Assembly (NCBI GenBank): GCA_027627225.1
Contig: CM051033.1
Span: 8,083,801 to 8,147,800 of the forward strand
Reading direction: 5' to 3'
Length of the DNA: 64,000 bases
Source: Congeria kusceri
Taxonomy: Eukaryota > Mollusca > Bivalvia > Myida > Dreissenidae
Shown here: positions 34,340 to 45,139 of the stretch, in pieces
How the letters are laid out: every line of letters begins with the position of its first letter
Numbering within the stretch: position 1 is the first letter of the stretch
The notes under the pieces: model-generated
Seen by the model: the letters and a program-made list of their open reading frames with translations, nothing else
The model's database searches: none
Told to the model about the DNA's origin: nothing
Position numbers and translations under genes: made by a program

Positions 34340-35350
34340 TTTGATACACCAATGACGCATCTGCCATTGAGGGGATTTAGACAGCCTGCTTGGCTCTAGG
34401 GTGGGGAATTAGACCCCAAAAAATACAATTAGTCAAAGTTCTTTCTACGTCACCAACTTTGAGCGTAAATAAGACCACAAATACTTTACCCTTCTCCGAA
34501 AGTAGGTCACCGTTGGAGCCGTCTGATGGTCGGGAACTTCTCCGAAAGTAGGTCACCGTTGGAGTCGTCTGATGGTCGGGAACTTTCAGGGAGGACAAAC
34601 CCTATAACCCAGGTCAAGTTCAAAAGTTGGCCCCTTAAGATAAAAAAAATAGATTTTAGGGGGTCTAGTGGAGTTACAGTGCTAGTAGGTTTGCTCTGTC
34701 AGACTGAGTCGAATAGAGATGACCTTTGTGAAGGTAACCGTTTCAGCCCAAATTTTCACCTGAAGTTCAAGTGACCCCTATAAAATGGGTATTAGCAGAA
34801 AGGTCTCACAAAGCCCTATAAGACACAAAAAGAATTTTGGGGATCCGACCTACCGTTCTGGAGTTATGGCCCTTTGCGCTATACCTAAGTAATTGTTTGG
34901 TCTTTTTTACGCTCAATCGGCTGGGGTAGATCCAAAGCTACTAAGTGCTGATATCTAGATCCCTGATATCTCGTATATAGGTAGACCTCAACAATATCTA
35001 GGGCGTAAGGGGTATCCGCCCGGGGGTAAGGGGGGTAGTAAGAGAGTTATTGGCCTTGAAAACAGCTATTTTTTAGTTGTTTTAGAACTACCACGGACAC
35101 TTTGACGAACTCTGGTGATTTTATTTCGCAACTAAAGAATAATAAACTTATGTTTAATCTAATGTAACAGAATTCCCTAATATAAGATATTTTTATATTA
35201 AAATAGGCAAAAAATTGAACGAGTTATGGGACTTAGAAATCATAAGAGACCTGTTTTGAGGTTACAAACCACTAACAGTGAAAAATACCCCCCCCCCCCT
35301 GGAGGTACAATTTAGCGACCGAGTACATTGTAACCATATATACCAATCGA
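34340..35350. other. Intergenic stretch with one ~46-bp duplication
   Basis: TCTCCGAAAGTAGGTCACCG and the following ~26 bases occur twice in tandem (about 34494-34585), with one difference. Otherwise I see no gene. CCCC-rich runs occur near 35288. Confidence 0.5.
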
Positions 35351-35352
35351 AA

Positions 35353-36500
35353 GGTAATAAAAAATGAGGCAGAAATTTGAAATAATTATTAAGAAATAGT
35401 GTATGGTGTACCATATAAGTCAACACAACGTGTTTTTATTATTTTTTACTGTTTTTTTACAGTTAAAAAATTATTTTAGCAGTATTGTTTAGAATATGTG
35501 TCTGAAACTTATAGTAATGGGTAGGAAAAAGTAAAACTGATTTTTTGATATGCGGGTTGGGGTATATGGGTGCCAGGGGGTCGGAACAGGGTGCGCCAAA
35601 GTTAGGGGCTCTGAGAAAATAAGCGCATTTTGGCCATTTTTCACGTTTTTGACCATTGAACGTTAAAATCAGCCACAATTATTTGTTTAGCTATATGAAA
35701 CTCTGAATATTGATGGATAATTGTGTACCTAAATTTTTGACACCCGGGATTATGGAAAGTATAGCCCGGGGGTCGGGCTAGGGGGGTCCAAAGTGACCAC
35801 CCCTATGCTTTTTTTGCCTAAAAATACGTATATAGAAAAAATCGTCACTACCTAGGCACTATATACAGACTAAGTACCTACTAACCTTAGGTACCACTAG
35901 AAAGCTAATAAAAAATGAGGCAGAAATTCGAAAAAATAGTTAAGAACAAATGTATGGTGTTCCCGATAGATCCGAAAAACTGATGTTTACTACTTTATGA
36001 CTGTTTTTTTTTTACTGTTAAAATTAATTTTTTGCCAAAATGCTTAGAATATGTGTCTTAAACGTATATAAATGGGTAGTAAAAAGTAAATCTGATCTTT
36101 TGACATGTGGTTTTGGGTATATGGGTGCCTGAGGGATGGAACAGGGTGTGCCAAAGTGAGGGGCTCTGAGAAAAAAAAACGCATTTTGGCCATTTTCCAC
36201 GCATGTTGAATTTTGAACATTAATATCATCCACTATTATTGCCTAAGCTATATAAAACTTGGCGTAATGATGGATAATTGTGTACCTGAATTTTTGACAC
36301 CCGGGTTGATGGCAAGTATAGCCCGGGAATCGGGCTAGGGGGGGTTAAATGTGACCACCCCTATGCCATTTTGAAAAAAAGCACTATATAGAAAAAAGAG
36401 TCACTATCCAGGCACTATATACAGACTTAGTACCTACTAACCTTAGGTGCCACTAGAAAGGTAATCGAAAATGAGGTAGAAAATCGAATAAATATCTGAG
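35353..36500 (+). repeat. ~555-bp tandem duplication, two copies plus a partial third
   Basis: The block AATAAAAAATGAGGCAGAAA occurs at about 35356 and 35911, and as a diverged copy near 36462. Between them are shared CACCCGGG...AGTATAGCCCGGG, GACCACCCCTATGC and CACTATATACAGACT segments. Similar short minus-strand frames in each copy are translated repeat. Confidence 0.8.
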
Positions 36501-37369
36501 AAATATTTAATATTGATTGAGATATGTGCAAAAACCCGTTTTTCGGACTATTGACCCGTTTGTGGACCTTTTTAAATTTGTTTTCTCATGTATTTGTTAT
36601 TATGTCAGTCTGAAAATTTAAGTGATGGTAGAGACTAATTACACGGACATGTTCACACCGGGTTGAAGATATTAGACTGCCCGTGGGTCGGGCTACGAGT
36701 GGTCAAAGTGGCAAAACTACGTGTTTTTGCCACGTGGGAATATACACTTCCATTTTGATGCGTTATTTTAGTTTTATATATTTATTTGTTTAAATTTTGT
36801 TTACAACGATTCAATTATGCATAACATTTACCAAAAAAAAACCAACATAATACAATATACATGTTTAACACTTCTCCGTTCTTGGTCACTTCAGACACTT
36901 TTGAGCGTAAAAAAGCTCAAAAAAGAAGCCAACCCCTACCACATTTGAACCCCTATACTGTTTTAAGGGGTAACGATAGCCTAAAAAGGGACCCGGAATC
37001 TTAATCAGAGATGTTTTATAACATACACATCAATGTTTCAAGGGTGAATTCCAAGGTAACCGTTTCAGCCCAAATTTTCACCTGATGGTACCATCAGGAT
37101 GAAATTTGGGGGTAAAGCTTCGAAGTTCAAGGACATCGATGAAACATTGTTTTATATGTTAGAAAACATTGCTTAGCACAAATCTGAAATCCGTTTTGAG
37201 ATATATTTTATCGTAAAAAAGTTATTTGGGTTGACTGGAGCCCACCCGTGACCTTTTTTTAAGCTCAATTCTAATTATGTTCCAATGTCTATAAATATGC
37301 ATTGTGATAACTTACAATCTGTGTTTAGACATGATTTAAGCTATTTAAGCGCATAATCAATAACTTAAT

Positions 37370-38090
37370 GATATTCATAATAGTTATTGTGTCAAAATAA
37401 CATGTTGGCTCTGTTTACCCTATATAAAATAATAATATGTACTGAAGTGGCACTATTGGAGGTCATACTTTTTTAAATTGTCATGATATACACCCAAAGT
37501 GTCATTTTTTTCTTATTATACTACTAACCAGCACCTAATATTAATTCTGTGGGACCAATATATGTCTTCATTAAACTAATTATTGTGTTAAACAATACAT
37601 TAATGTTGTACAACTGAATTAAAAAGCAAATATACATTGTACTGGCAATATGGGAAGCAAGAACATTGTAAAAAGTGATGATATGCACCCGAAGTGTCAT
37701 TTTTGGGGTGAAAAACAAGCAGCTGGCACTTAATATTAATCCTGTGGGACTCATATATGCCTTTTTTGAACTAAATATAGTGTCCAAACAATATATTGAC
37801 ACTAAAGGAGGTCAGCAATTATTTATCAGCCATATTATACACTAAAACTTTATTTATTTATTTATTATAAACCTACACTTAAAATAAGTTATGTGGGACT
37901 CAAACATGGCTGGATGACACTAATAATTGTGTCAAAATAACATGTTTTCCCTGTTTAACCCATATACAATAATAGCATGTACTAAAGTGGCACTATTGGA
38001 GGTCAGACATTTGCTTAATTATCATGATATAGACCCAAAGTGTCATTTTTGTGCTAATATACTAATAACCGGCACCTAATAATAATGGTG
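37370..38090 (+). repeat. Diverged tandem repeat, ~250-550-bp period
   Basis: TCAAAATAACATGTT followed by GTGGCACTATTGGAGGTCA occurs at about 37391 and 37941. Related CCC-AAGTGTCATTTTT blocks are at 37492, 37689 and 38036. There is no coding content. Confidence 0.65.
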
Positions 38091-38099
38091 GTCGTATGC

Positions 38100-39360
38100 A
38101 ACAGCCCCGACGAAGGCATTGTTTCCTATCTTATGTTTTCTTGACCGAATATTTAGGTTTGTAAGTATTAAAACATACTTCAGCTTTTGCAAATATTATA
38201 AAACTGGACATTAATTTTTTAAATACAAAAATCTGCGAATACGTCCCTTTCGGGATTTTCCCTAAGTCAAAAAATTTACGGAAAGACGGAAAACACGTGC
38301 ATCGTAAGTGTTTAAATACATGCTAATAAATACATGGTGTAATAATATATTAGAATTGAGCTACTAGGAAACAAGACAAGAATTTGCTTTGTCATTTTGT
38401 TTTTTAAAAACAATATACAATCACAAAAAAGTAATACTAAAGTCAAGATAGTTTGAAAGTTTTAATTTCGCTACGTGTGGTCAAATATAGCTCTGCCTGG
38501 TGTATCCAAGACGATCCAAGCCTGAACTCAGAAAACAATCCGGGTCAAACAGCTCAGAGGTTAAAATCACAACTGGCGTAAAAATAGAATTCCTTGAGTA
38601 CATGGCGTAAAAATAGAATTCCTTGAGTACATGGCAAATTTATTTAATATATATAATTCAATTTACAATTAACACACTTATGTTGTAAATTGTTGTAAAT
38701 ATACAACGTTGATTTTTCAGAATGCGTTTTGATCGTGCTCAATAAAGTGGACCTTATGATAAGATTGCCCTATGAGTACGGGTCCTGAACGACGAGCACT
38801 ACCAGGGACGGTCCGGTAGCCCATGCGTCTCAGCAGCTTATGCTTCCTTATTCAAATAAAAAGCAACCGAATATACAACTATCAAATACAAAACACAACT
38901 GATTGAGTCGCCTACACTGTACACCGGACGAAGTTATACAAATGACTGCGTATGTTTGACAACCGAGCGTCTGTGTTCTACCGTAGGAGCTAGTTCAACT
39001 ATAACAGCTTAACTTAAAATGACTCATATAAATCACGTTATAGAACGTTTGAAATGAAGGATAATAATTATTTGCATCTGTAATAGATGTATTAACAAGG
39101 GTTGTCACAGGATGTGACGTATGCCCTCGAAGCATATCCTTGTTAGAGGAAGGCAACACAATTGTGAGAGTACAATATTATGCCGTGGACAAATATCTTG
39201 AAATTTCAGCAACACAGCTGTTTGTTGTGAGTAACACTCTGCCTCATAATGATCTTTATTCCCTTGACCGAGAGCATGTAAGTGGCATGCGACACATCGT
39301 CTGGTCGTTTATATGATATGCTACAACTTTGCTTAAGAGGTTCAAGCAAATATATACATT
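38100..39360. other. Intergenic stretch; 29-bp tandem duplication at 38574-38631
   Basis: GGCGTAAAAATAGAATTCCT plus nine bases is exactly doubled at 38574-38631. No gene is supported. A minus-strand frame near 38745-38870 stays open for about 45 codons but has no splice or start support. Confidence 0.4.
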
Positions 39361-39424
39361 CACACATACATACATACATACATACATACATTCATACAAA
39401 CATACATACATACATACACACATA

Positions 39425-39513
<89 letters not shown>

Positions 39514-39594
39514 ACATACACACATACATACATTCATACATACATTCATACATACATACATACATACATTCATACATACATACATACATACATG
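39361..39594. repeat. Compound microsatellite (CATA)n-(CA)n-(CATA)n
   Basis: Pure CATA blocks flank a long CA run, with some TTCATA variants. Long frames on both strands (for example His/Thr- or Cys/Val-rich) are artefacts of the repeat. It lies 18 bp beyond the stop codon of the Ly6-like gene. Confidence 0.97.
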
Positions 39595-39611
39595 ACTTAT
39601 AACGACGTCAG

Positions 39612-39740
39612 TCAACAATGTAAACACTGTTTATTGAACGACATGAATACAGACGGTATTACAGAAGTCTCGTCACAGCAGCTAGGGCAGGAGCTGACAT
39701 TGTGATAGTTCTGGGCGATCTTCTCGATTGCCGCGCATTG
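39612..39740 (-). CDS. Ly6/uPAR-like gene, exon 6: module 2, third exon and stop
   Basis: Acceptor GCTTTTACAG precedes CAATGC in phase 0. The 42 codons start QCAAIEKIAQNYHNVSSC, then PSCCDETS, matching the C-x2-CC block of Ly6-type modules. The final CN-x-C signature seen in module 1 is missing. Instead the frame runs on to VFMSFNKQCLHC and TGA at 39612. An AATAAA (39630-39635, minus strand) lies inside the coding tail, so cleavage would fall near the stop. Alternatively a donor (TCT/GTAATA) truncates this exon and a further exon was missed. Confidence 0.65.
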   Translation of the reverse strand, partial: QCAAIEKIAQNYHNVSSCPSCCDETSVIPSVFMSFNKQCLHC

Positions 39741-40223
39741 CTGTAAAAGCAGATAATCTAAACTGTACATAATACTGTATAGAAAGTACATCATCTGTAA
39801 AGGGACTATGTCAACGAAAAGGGCCTCAAAGGGGCAACTGCAGTAAACAAAATATTAAAATTAAATAGTAATATTAGCATTTAATAAAGGTTAGAGAAAT
39901 GTACCTGTATTTAAAAAGAGTTTATTCATTCTGTGAAAAAATCATTATATAATTAAGTGCATTTTTGTTTGGCCCTTTTATACTTTATACGTTGACGTAA
40001 GATTTGTGGGTATCTTATATAACCATATTATGTACATGCATTTTCACAAGTCAGAATAGCACAGTTGGTTACAGCGCTGTCTCATTTCATTTGTTCTTCG
40101 ACTCCGTCGTCGTTATTTCGATACCCACTCTGGGTTTTTCTTTTTTCAATATTTTTTTTATAAATAATATTATCATAATGTAGTAAAATTATTCATTCGT
40201 TATTTACTGTATGCGCCTCTGTA

Positions 40224-40660
40224 GTGCTCGTTTCTGTAGCAATAATAACATTAACAATCGTCCCTTTGAACAGTCAAATCAAACTACAGGTATGCCATCT
40301 TAGTGCTCGTTTCTGTAGTGCTCGTTTCTGTAGCAATAATAACATTAACAATGCTGATGGATGTCACTTTATCGTTGACATCGTCCCTTTGAACAGTCAA
40401 ATCAAACTACAGGTATGCCATCTTAGTGCTCGTTTCTGTAGTGCTCGTTTCTGTAGCAATAATAACATTAACAATGCTGACGGATGTCACTTTATCGTTG
40501 ACATCGTCCCTTTGAACAGTCAAATCAAACTACAGGTATGCCATCTTAGTGCTCGTTTCTGTAGTGCTCGTTTCTGTAGCAATAATAACATTAACAATGC
40601 TGACGGATGTCACTTTATCGTCCCTTTGAACAGTCAAATCAAACTACAGGTATGCCATCT
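40224..40660 (+). repeat. 123-bp tandem repeat in the last intron
   Basis: Units start at 40259, 40382, 40505 and 40619 (periods 123, 123, 114), carrying CGTCCCTTTGAACAGTC, a doubled TAGTGCTCGTTTCTG block and AATAATAACATTAACAATGC. All periods are multiples of three, so a 158-codon plus-strand frame stays open. I treat it as intronic satellite, antisense to the gene. Confidence 0.9.
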
Positions 40661-41008
40661 TACCGTGTCATGCATAAGTTTTACTAGCTGTGACATTTGA
40701 ACGAGCTCTGTTATTGATGGAATGCAAAATATTTGGTATTCTTTCACGTTTTAAATGTCGCAAGTATATTTTGTCAGATGATTTACAGGCTTTTATTTAT
40801 AAAATTGTGAGACAAGGTTATTAGTTTAAGTTGGATTTTTTTTCTCGTTGTTCATATATTATGTACATAAAAAGTGATCCACAGTACATATATCTCCGAA
40901 CGGAATCTTTGTATTACATTCGTGTGTTGCATTTCCAACACGCTCTTTAACTGTTTCAATATCATTTGTAAACGGTTGTTATAGTGTGATCAGTTGATAG
41001 CTACGTAC

Positions 41009-41074
41009 GCTGTGGGAGGCACAGTGGCTCGTAAAGGTGTCCCCGACGAAAGGCATGCGATTCAGCACACAGGA
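41009..41074 (-). CDS. Ly6/uPAR-like gene, exon 5: module 2, middle exon
   Basis: Acceptor TTTGCACAG, 22 codons in phase 0 (SCVLNRMPFVGDTFTSHCAS plus two), then donor AGC/GTACGT. It is the counterpart of exon 2: the opening cysteine and the later ...HC cysteine sit as in the V-C-Y...G-C pattern of module 1. Its identity rests on position, phase and cysteine spacing. Confidence 0.7.
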
Positions 41075-41445
41075 CTGTGCAAATGAATATATACACTGTA
41101 TAAATCAAATGGATCAAAACGTTTTATAATTAAACGCCATGTTTAACGTGTGTGTTCTTAATAAAAATAGTAACACATTAGCTAGATATTTCTATCAATC
41201 TAACAGGCAGAGCTGGCCATTGAAGAATTTAAAAATTAAGACTCTTCTTAGCTAATGCTTCTTATGATCTTTGAAAACAAAAATCATTTTGATTGTTGGT
41301 TAACAGTGTTTTTTGTTAAGAAATACAATACAATACATAACAGCATGTCAACAGACACATTTTTATAACATAAACATTTGAAACTTATACCAATTTCTTA
41401 AATAGATAACATACAGCCTATTTATTGTCACTATTCATGCATTAC

Positions 41446-41543
41446 CTGCCCCCGTCCACACATAACCACGTGGCGGCAGGAAAGAGACGCGAGCTCTTCC
41501 GCACAGTTGTAACAGTACGGACCCCGCTGGCTTCTGTCCACCG
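41446..41543 (-). CDS. Ly6/uPAR-like gene, exon 4: module 2, first exon
   Basis: Acceptor GATATTTTAG, two bases completing a split codon, then 32 codons, with donor GGGCAG/GTAATG (phase 0 end). It encodes GPYCYNCAEELASLSCRHVV and MCGRGQ: the C-x2-C start and two further cysteines of a second Ly6-type module. The incoming phase 1 matches the outgoing phase of exon 3, so the modules can be spliced in register. Confidence 0.75.
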
Positions 41544-41827
41544 CTAAAATATCACCATTCTTTGCTTAAGAGTGTATTGTGAATATATTACTTTTTTTTT
41601 CAAGATGGTTAGGATTAGGGTTAGGTTTAAGACAAATCTATACATACAATAAATACAGCATCAAAACATTCTTCTCACTATAAGTACCTTTATCTTAATT
41701 AAAAATATCCTTTCAACAATTTGCACGCACAAACAATCAAACCAAATCGGCAATTGAAGGAATTGGTTTAATTTCTCGCGGAAGAAAACAAATACCACAT
41801 TCAACCAAGTAGTTCGAGAACGGAAAC

Positions 41828-41945
41828 CTGAATGTCCGCAGCCCGCGTTGTTACAGAACTCCTGCTCGCAGCACTGCGAGCACGTGGTGATGGGCGCCGA
41901 ACGCAGCAGGGACACGAACGAGGACCGTTTTCTGGTCTGGCATTT
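41828..41945 (-). CDS. Ly6/uPAR-like gene, exon 3: module 1, third exon
   Basis: Acceptor TGTGTTTCTAG, 39 codons plus one base, donor TCAG/GTTTCC. It begins KCQTRKR and ends with TTCSQCCEQEFCNNAGCGHS. The C-x2-CC-x4-CN-x2-GC pattern is the closing signature of Ly6/uPAR-type domains, where the last cysteines and the asparagine lock the core. It is G+C-richer than its introns. Confidence 0.8.
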
Positions 41946-42312
41946 CTAGAAACACACAAATCATGCAGGTGGGCACACCAAATGAACAAGACATTATATT
42001 TTAAACTAACGGCGATATTAATGTAGGCAATGCTTGCAAATCCCAGTACAATGCTATATTAAACCGATTAATTTTTTTCCAAACGACTGAGTGCTTTTGA
42101 GTATATTTTATTACTAACATACAGTCTATTTCCTGGTTAAAATCAATGCTTCTTGTCCGTGAAATCGGTGATGTAACTAACGATCTCCCGCTCGCTATGT
42201 GGACACTATAATAATTACATCACTATACCCATTTTATTCATATGTATCATTTTACAAAAGAAAATGCCAAACACATATATTAGACAGATAGCAATATGCT
42301 ATAACTATTCAC

Positions 42313-42384
42313 CTCTTTGTCCCGGCATCCTGAATTGTACACGATATGCCCGTTCGAGGCAATAACCTCTTCCACATAGCAGAC
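42313..42384 (-). CDS. Ly6/uPAR-like gene, exon 2: module 1, middle exon
   Basis: 24 codons in phase 0 at both ends, between acceptor TTTTGAAG and donor GAG/GTGAAT. It encodes VCYVEEVIASNGHIVYNSGC followed by RDKE. It joins exon 1 and exon 3 without breaking the frame and supplies the fifth and sixth cysteines of the module. Confidence 0.8.
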
Positions 42385-42688
42385 CTTCAAAATAAATACA
42401 ACAGAAATATATTATAACAAACGAAAAAGTGCATCTCCCGGTTTCTTTCATTACAGTATTCACAAAAGCATACACCTTTGCAAACTTGCTCTGTCACGCA
42501 GTATAACATTGACCTATGAAATATTGCAAGTCGTGTATACCACGTGTATGGTAATACAGTGTATATCATGCGTGAAATAAAACTGTACCTTAGGCTCAGT
42601 ACATGGTATAAACATGGACACGTGTAAACTGCTCCTTGAGCACAGAAAATAGTACAGCAGTAATATAATTTAAGCAATGTGCATAATT

Positions 42689-43360
42689 TACCTTAAGTAA
42701 ATCATGAGGTATATCAATGTTACCTTAAGTAAATCATGAGGTATATCAATGTTACCTTAAGTAAATCATGAGGTATATCAATGTTACCTTAAGTAAATCA
42801 CGAGGTATATCAATGTTACCTTAAGTAAATCATGAGGTATATCAATGTTACCTTAAGTAAATCACGAGGTATATCAATGTTACCTTAAGTAAATCATGAG
42901 GAATATCAATGTTGCCTTAAGTAAATCATGAGGTATGTCAATTTTACCTTAAGTAAATCATGAGGTATATCAATGTTACCTTAAGTAAATCATGAGGTAT
43001 ATCAATGTTACCTTAAGTAAATCATGAGGTATATCAATGTTACCTTAAGTAAATCATCAGGTATATCAATGTTACCTTAAGTAAATCATGAGGTATATCA
43101 ATGTTACCTTAAGTAAATTACGAGGTATATCAATGTTACCTTAAGTAAATCATGAGGTATATCAATGTCACCTTAAGTAAATCATGAGGTATATCAATGT
43201 TACCTTAAGTAAATCATGAGGTATATCAATGTTACCTTAAGTAAATCATGAGGTATGTCAATTTTACCTTAAGTAAATCATGAGGTATATCAATGTTACC
43301 TTAAGTAAATCATGAGGTATATCAATGTTACCTTAATTAAATCATGAGGTATATCAATGG
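42689..43360 (+). repeat. 32-bp minisatellite, exactly 21 units
   Basis: The unit begins TACCTTAAGTAAATCATGAG and continues GTATATCAATGT. 672 bp divides exactly into 21 units without indels; variation is by substitution only (for example CACGAGG, ATGTCAATTT). It fills most of the intron between exons 1 and 2 and ends 18 bp from the exon 1 donor. Confidence 0.97.
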
Positions 43361-43378
43361 ACAAGTGTAAGAATGTAC

Positions 43379-43455
43379 CTCGTATGCAGAGCAGGGAATG
43401 ACTATTGAGCAGTCATCAGGGGAAGCTACATTGGTGCATTCGAAACATCGAATAT
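43379..43455 (-). CDS. Ly6/uPAR-like gene, exon 1 of the modules
   Basis: Acceptor TACTTTTCAG, two bases of a split codon, 25 codons, and donor GAG/GTACAT. It encodes IRCFECTNVASPDDCSIVIP followed by CSAYE, the C-x2-C opening of a Ly6/uPAR-like domain. Spliced with exons 2-6 it gives a ~185-residue reading frame with two cysteine-rich modules, each split by introns at phases 1-0-0-1. Such proteins are secreted or membrane-anchored, with diverse roles (receptor modulation, immunity, shell or mucus proteins in molluscs); the role here is unknown. The signal peptide must lie upstream. Confidence 0.8.
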
Positions 43456-43651
43456 CTGAAAAGTACACTTTCGCAAAGTACATATTCATTACAGAAAACT
43501 ATACAGGCAAGTGAACCCATTCACTCACGTATCGCTTTATCAACGCTAACAATACGATACCATTCTCAAAGCTTTGTGACAACACGTTATTATTTCGACA
43601 TCAAAAAAGTGATATACACATATTGTAGATTCCTGTAAACAAAAAATATAA

Positions 43652-44530
43652 GTCTGTCACACAACGGACTGTTACACAGTGGACTTTCACAATGGTGTCT
43701 GTCACACAGTGGACTTCCACACTTGTGTCTGTACTGTCACAATATTTTCTGTCAAACAGTAAAATGTCACTCTGTGGACTTTCACAATGGTGCCTGTCAC
43801 ACAGTGGACAGTCACAATGGTGTCTGTCACACAGCAGATTGTCAGAATTATGTCTGTCACAAAATGGTCTGTCACACAGTGAACTTTCTCACAAAGGTCT
43901 TTCACAATAGACTGTCTAACAGTGCACTGTCACAATGGTGTCTGTCAGACAGTGGACTGTCAGACAATAGAATGTCACACAAGGGACTGTCACAAAATGG
44001 ACTGCAAAATATTGGACTGTCACAATTGTGTATGTCACACAGTAAACTGTCACGTGGACTGTCACAAAGTGAACTGTCACAATGTTGTCTGTCACACAGT
44101 GGATTGTCATAATAGTTCTGTACTACAGCAGACTGCCAGACAGTGGCTTGTCACATAATGGACTGTTACAATGTTGTCTGTCACACCATGGACTGTCACA
44201 CTATGGACTGTCACAATGATGTGTGTCACACAGTGAGCTGTCAAAATGTTTTTTGTCACACAGTGGACTGTCTCAACGGTGTCTGTCACACAATGGACCG
44301 TCACATAATGGACTGCCTCAATGGTGTCTGTCACACAATGGACTGTCAGAATGGAGTCTGTCACAAAGTGGACTGTCTCAATGGTGTCTGACACACAATG
44401 GACTGTCAGAATGGAGTCTGTCACAAAGTGGACTGCCTCAATGGTGTCTGTCACACAATGGACTCTCAGAATGGAGTATGTCACAAAGTGGACTGTCTCA
44501 ATGGTGTCTGTCACACAATGGACACAGTGG
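43652..44530 (+). repeat. ~15/30/60-bp minisatellite (CTGTCACACAGTGGA family)
   Basis: Degenerate units CTGTCACACAGTGGA and CTGTCACAATGGTGT alternate, with a 60-bp higher-order repeat at 44320-44520. An outlying fragment is at 44893-44930. Frames on both strands (many MSHSGLSQ- or CVTDTIVTVH-like) come from the repeat. It lies upstream of the Ly6-like exons on their strand, probably in the first intron. Confidence 0.93.
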
Positions 44531-44807
44531 ATTATACACACCTGCCTGTACTTGCCAGAGTGACAGAAATATCCAAAAGGCCCAACAAACATGTGACCAC
44601 CAAGCCATTTTCACAACTGCCTTCAATATATAAAGGAGTAGCACAACACTTTATAATTGTTTAATTTTGGGTAAAATATATAAATATTCACAACCCTTTA
44701 AAACGCTATGTGTAATTCAAAATAAGTTCTACATTTGCTAGTAATAGATAACATTTCATCTGAACTCCGAATACAACACGAAACAACTGTACTACTTAGA
44801 TAACAAC

Positions 44808-44847
44808 CAGTAAATAAAGGAAATTGAACGAGCGAGCACAATATCAT
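44808..44847 (-). CDS. Possible signal-peptide exon of the Ly6-like gene
   Basis: ATG 44847 opens 13 hydrophobic codons (MILCSLVQFPLFT) and one base before donor ACTG/GTTGTT. That is the phase 1 needed to join exon 43379-43455. The frame is open further upstream (to 44955), where RLLVSTALC would extend the hydrophobic segment. The donor is weak and the peptide short, so this is a candidate only. Confidence 0.3.
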
Positions 44848-45139
44848 ACACAGTGCAGTTGAAACGAGCAAACGCGGACTGTACTCACACACTAAACTGT
44901 CACACAGTGGACTATCACACAATGGACTGTGGTGGTGTTTACCTACAATCACCATAAATAATAATGGCCATTAGGGGCTAGATGTCAGGTTTAGGCCAGT
45001 CACTTTAAAGAACCGCTTATGTTTCACTCTCAACACCTAAATAAATGGATCTTCCCAGTGTTTGCCACTAATACTTCAAAAGCCTCCATCGCCGACCAAT
45101 TTTAAGACTTCAGCTGCGTACATCTTCCTCCCTAGTCAA

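Noticed and set aside
34494..36233. Minus-strand frames at 35463-35678 and 36024-36233 with similar proteins
   Set aside because: They are the same position in two copies of the ~555-bp tandem duplication and lack starts, splice sites or a family.
38745..38870. Minus-strand ~45-codon open stretch (KHKLLRRMGYRTVPGSARRS)
   Set aside because: No acceptor in phase and no start. It could be a transposon scrap; insufficient support.
39206..39627. Overlapping 60-120-codon frames rich in Cys-Val-Tyr-Met or His-Thr
   Set aside because: They are translations of the CATA/CA microsatellite.
40055..40140. tRNA-like segment (TAGCACAGTTGG ... TTCGATACC)
   Set aside because: Arms do not fold into a cloverleaf and the B box deviates. 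At most a worn SINE head.
42689..43360. CRISPR-like regular repeat
   Set aside because: Units are contiguous with no spacers, and the sequence is a eukaryotic intron.
43692..44633. Several 64-161-codon frames on both strands
   Set aside because: All are periodic translations of the CTGTCACACAGTGGA minisatellite; frames are open on both strands at once.
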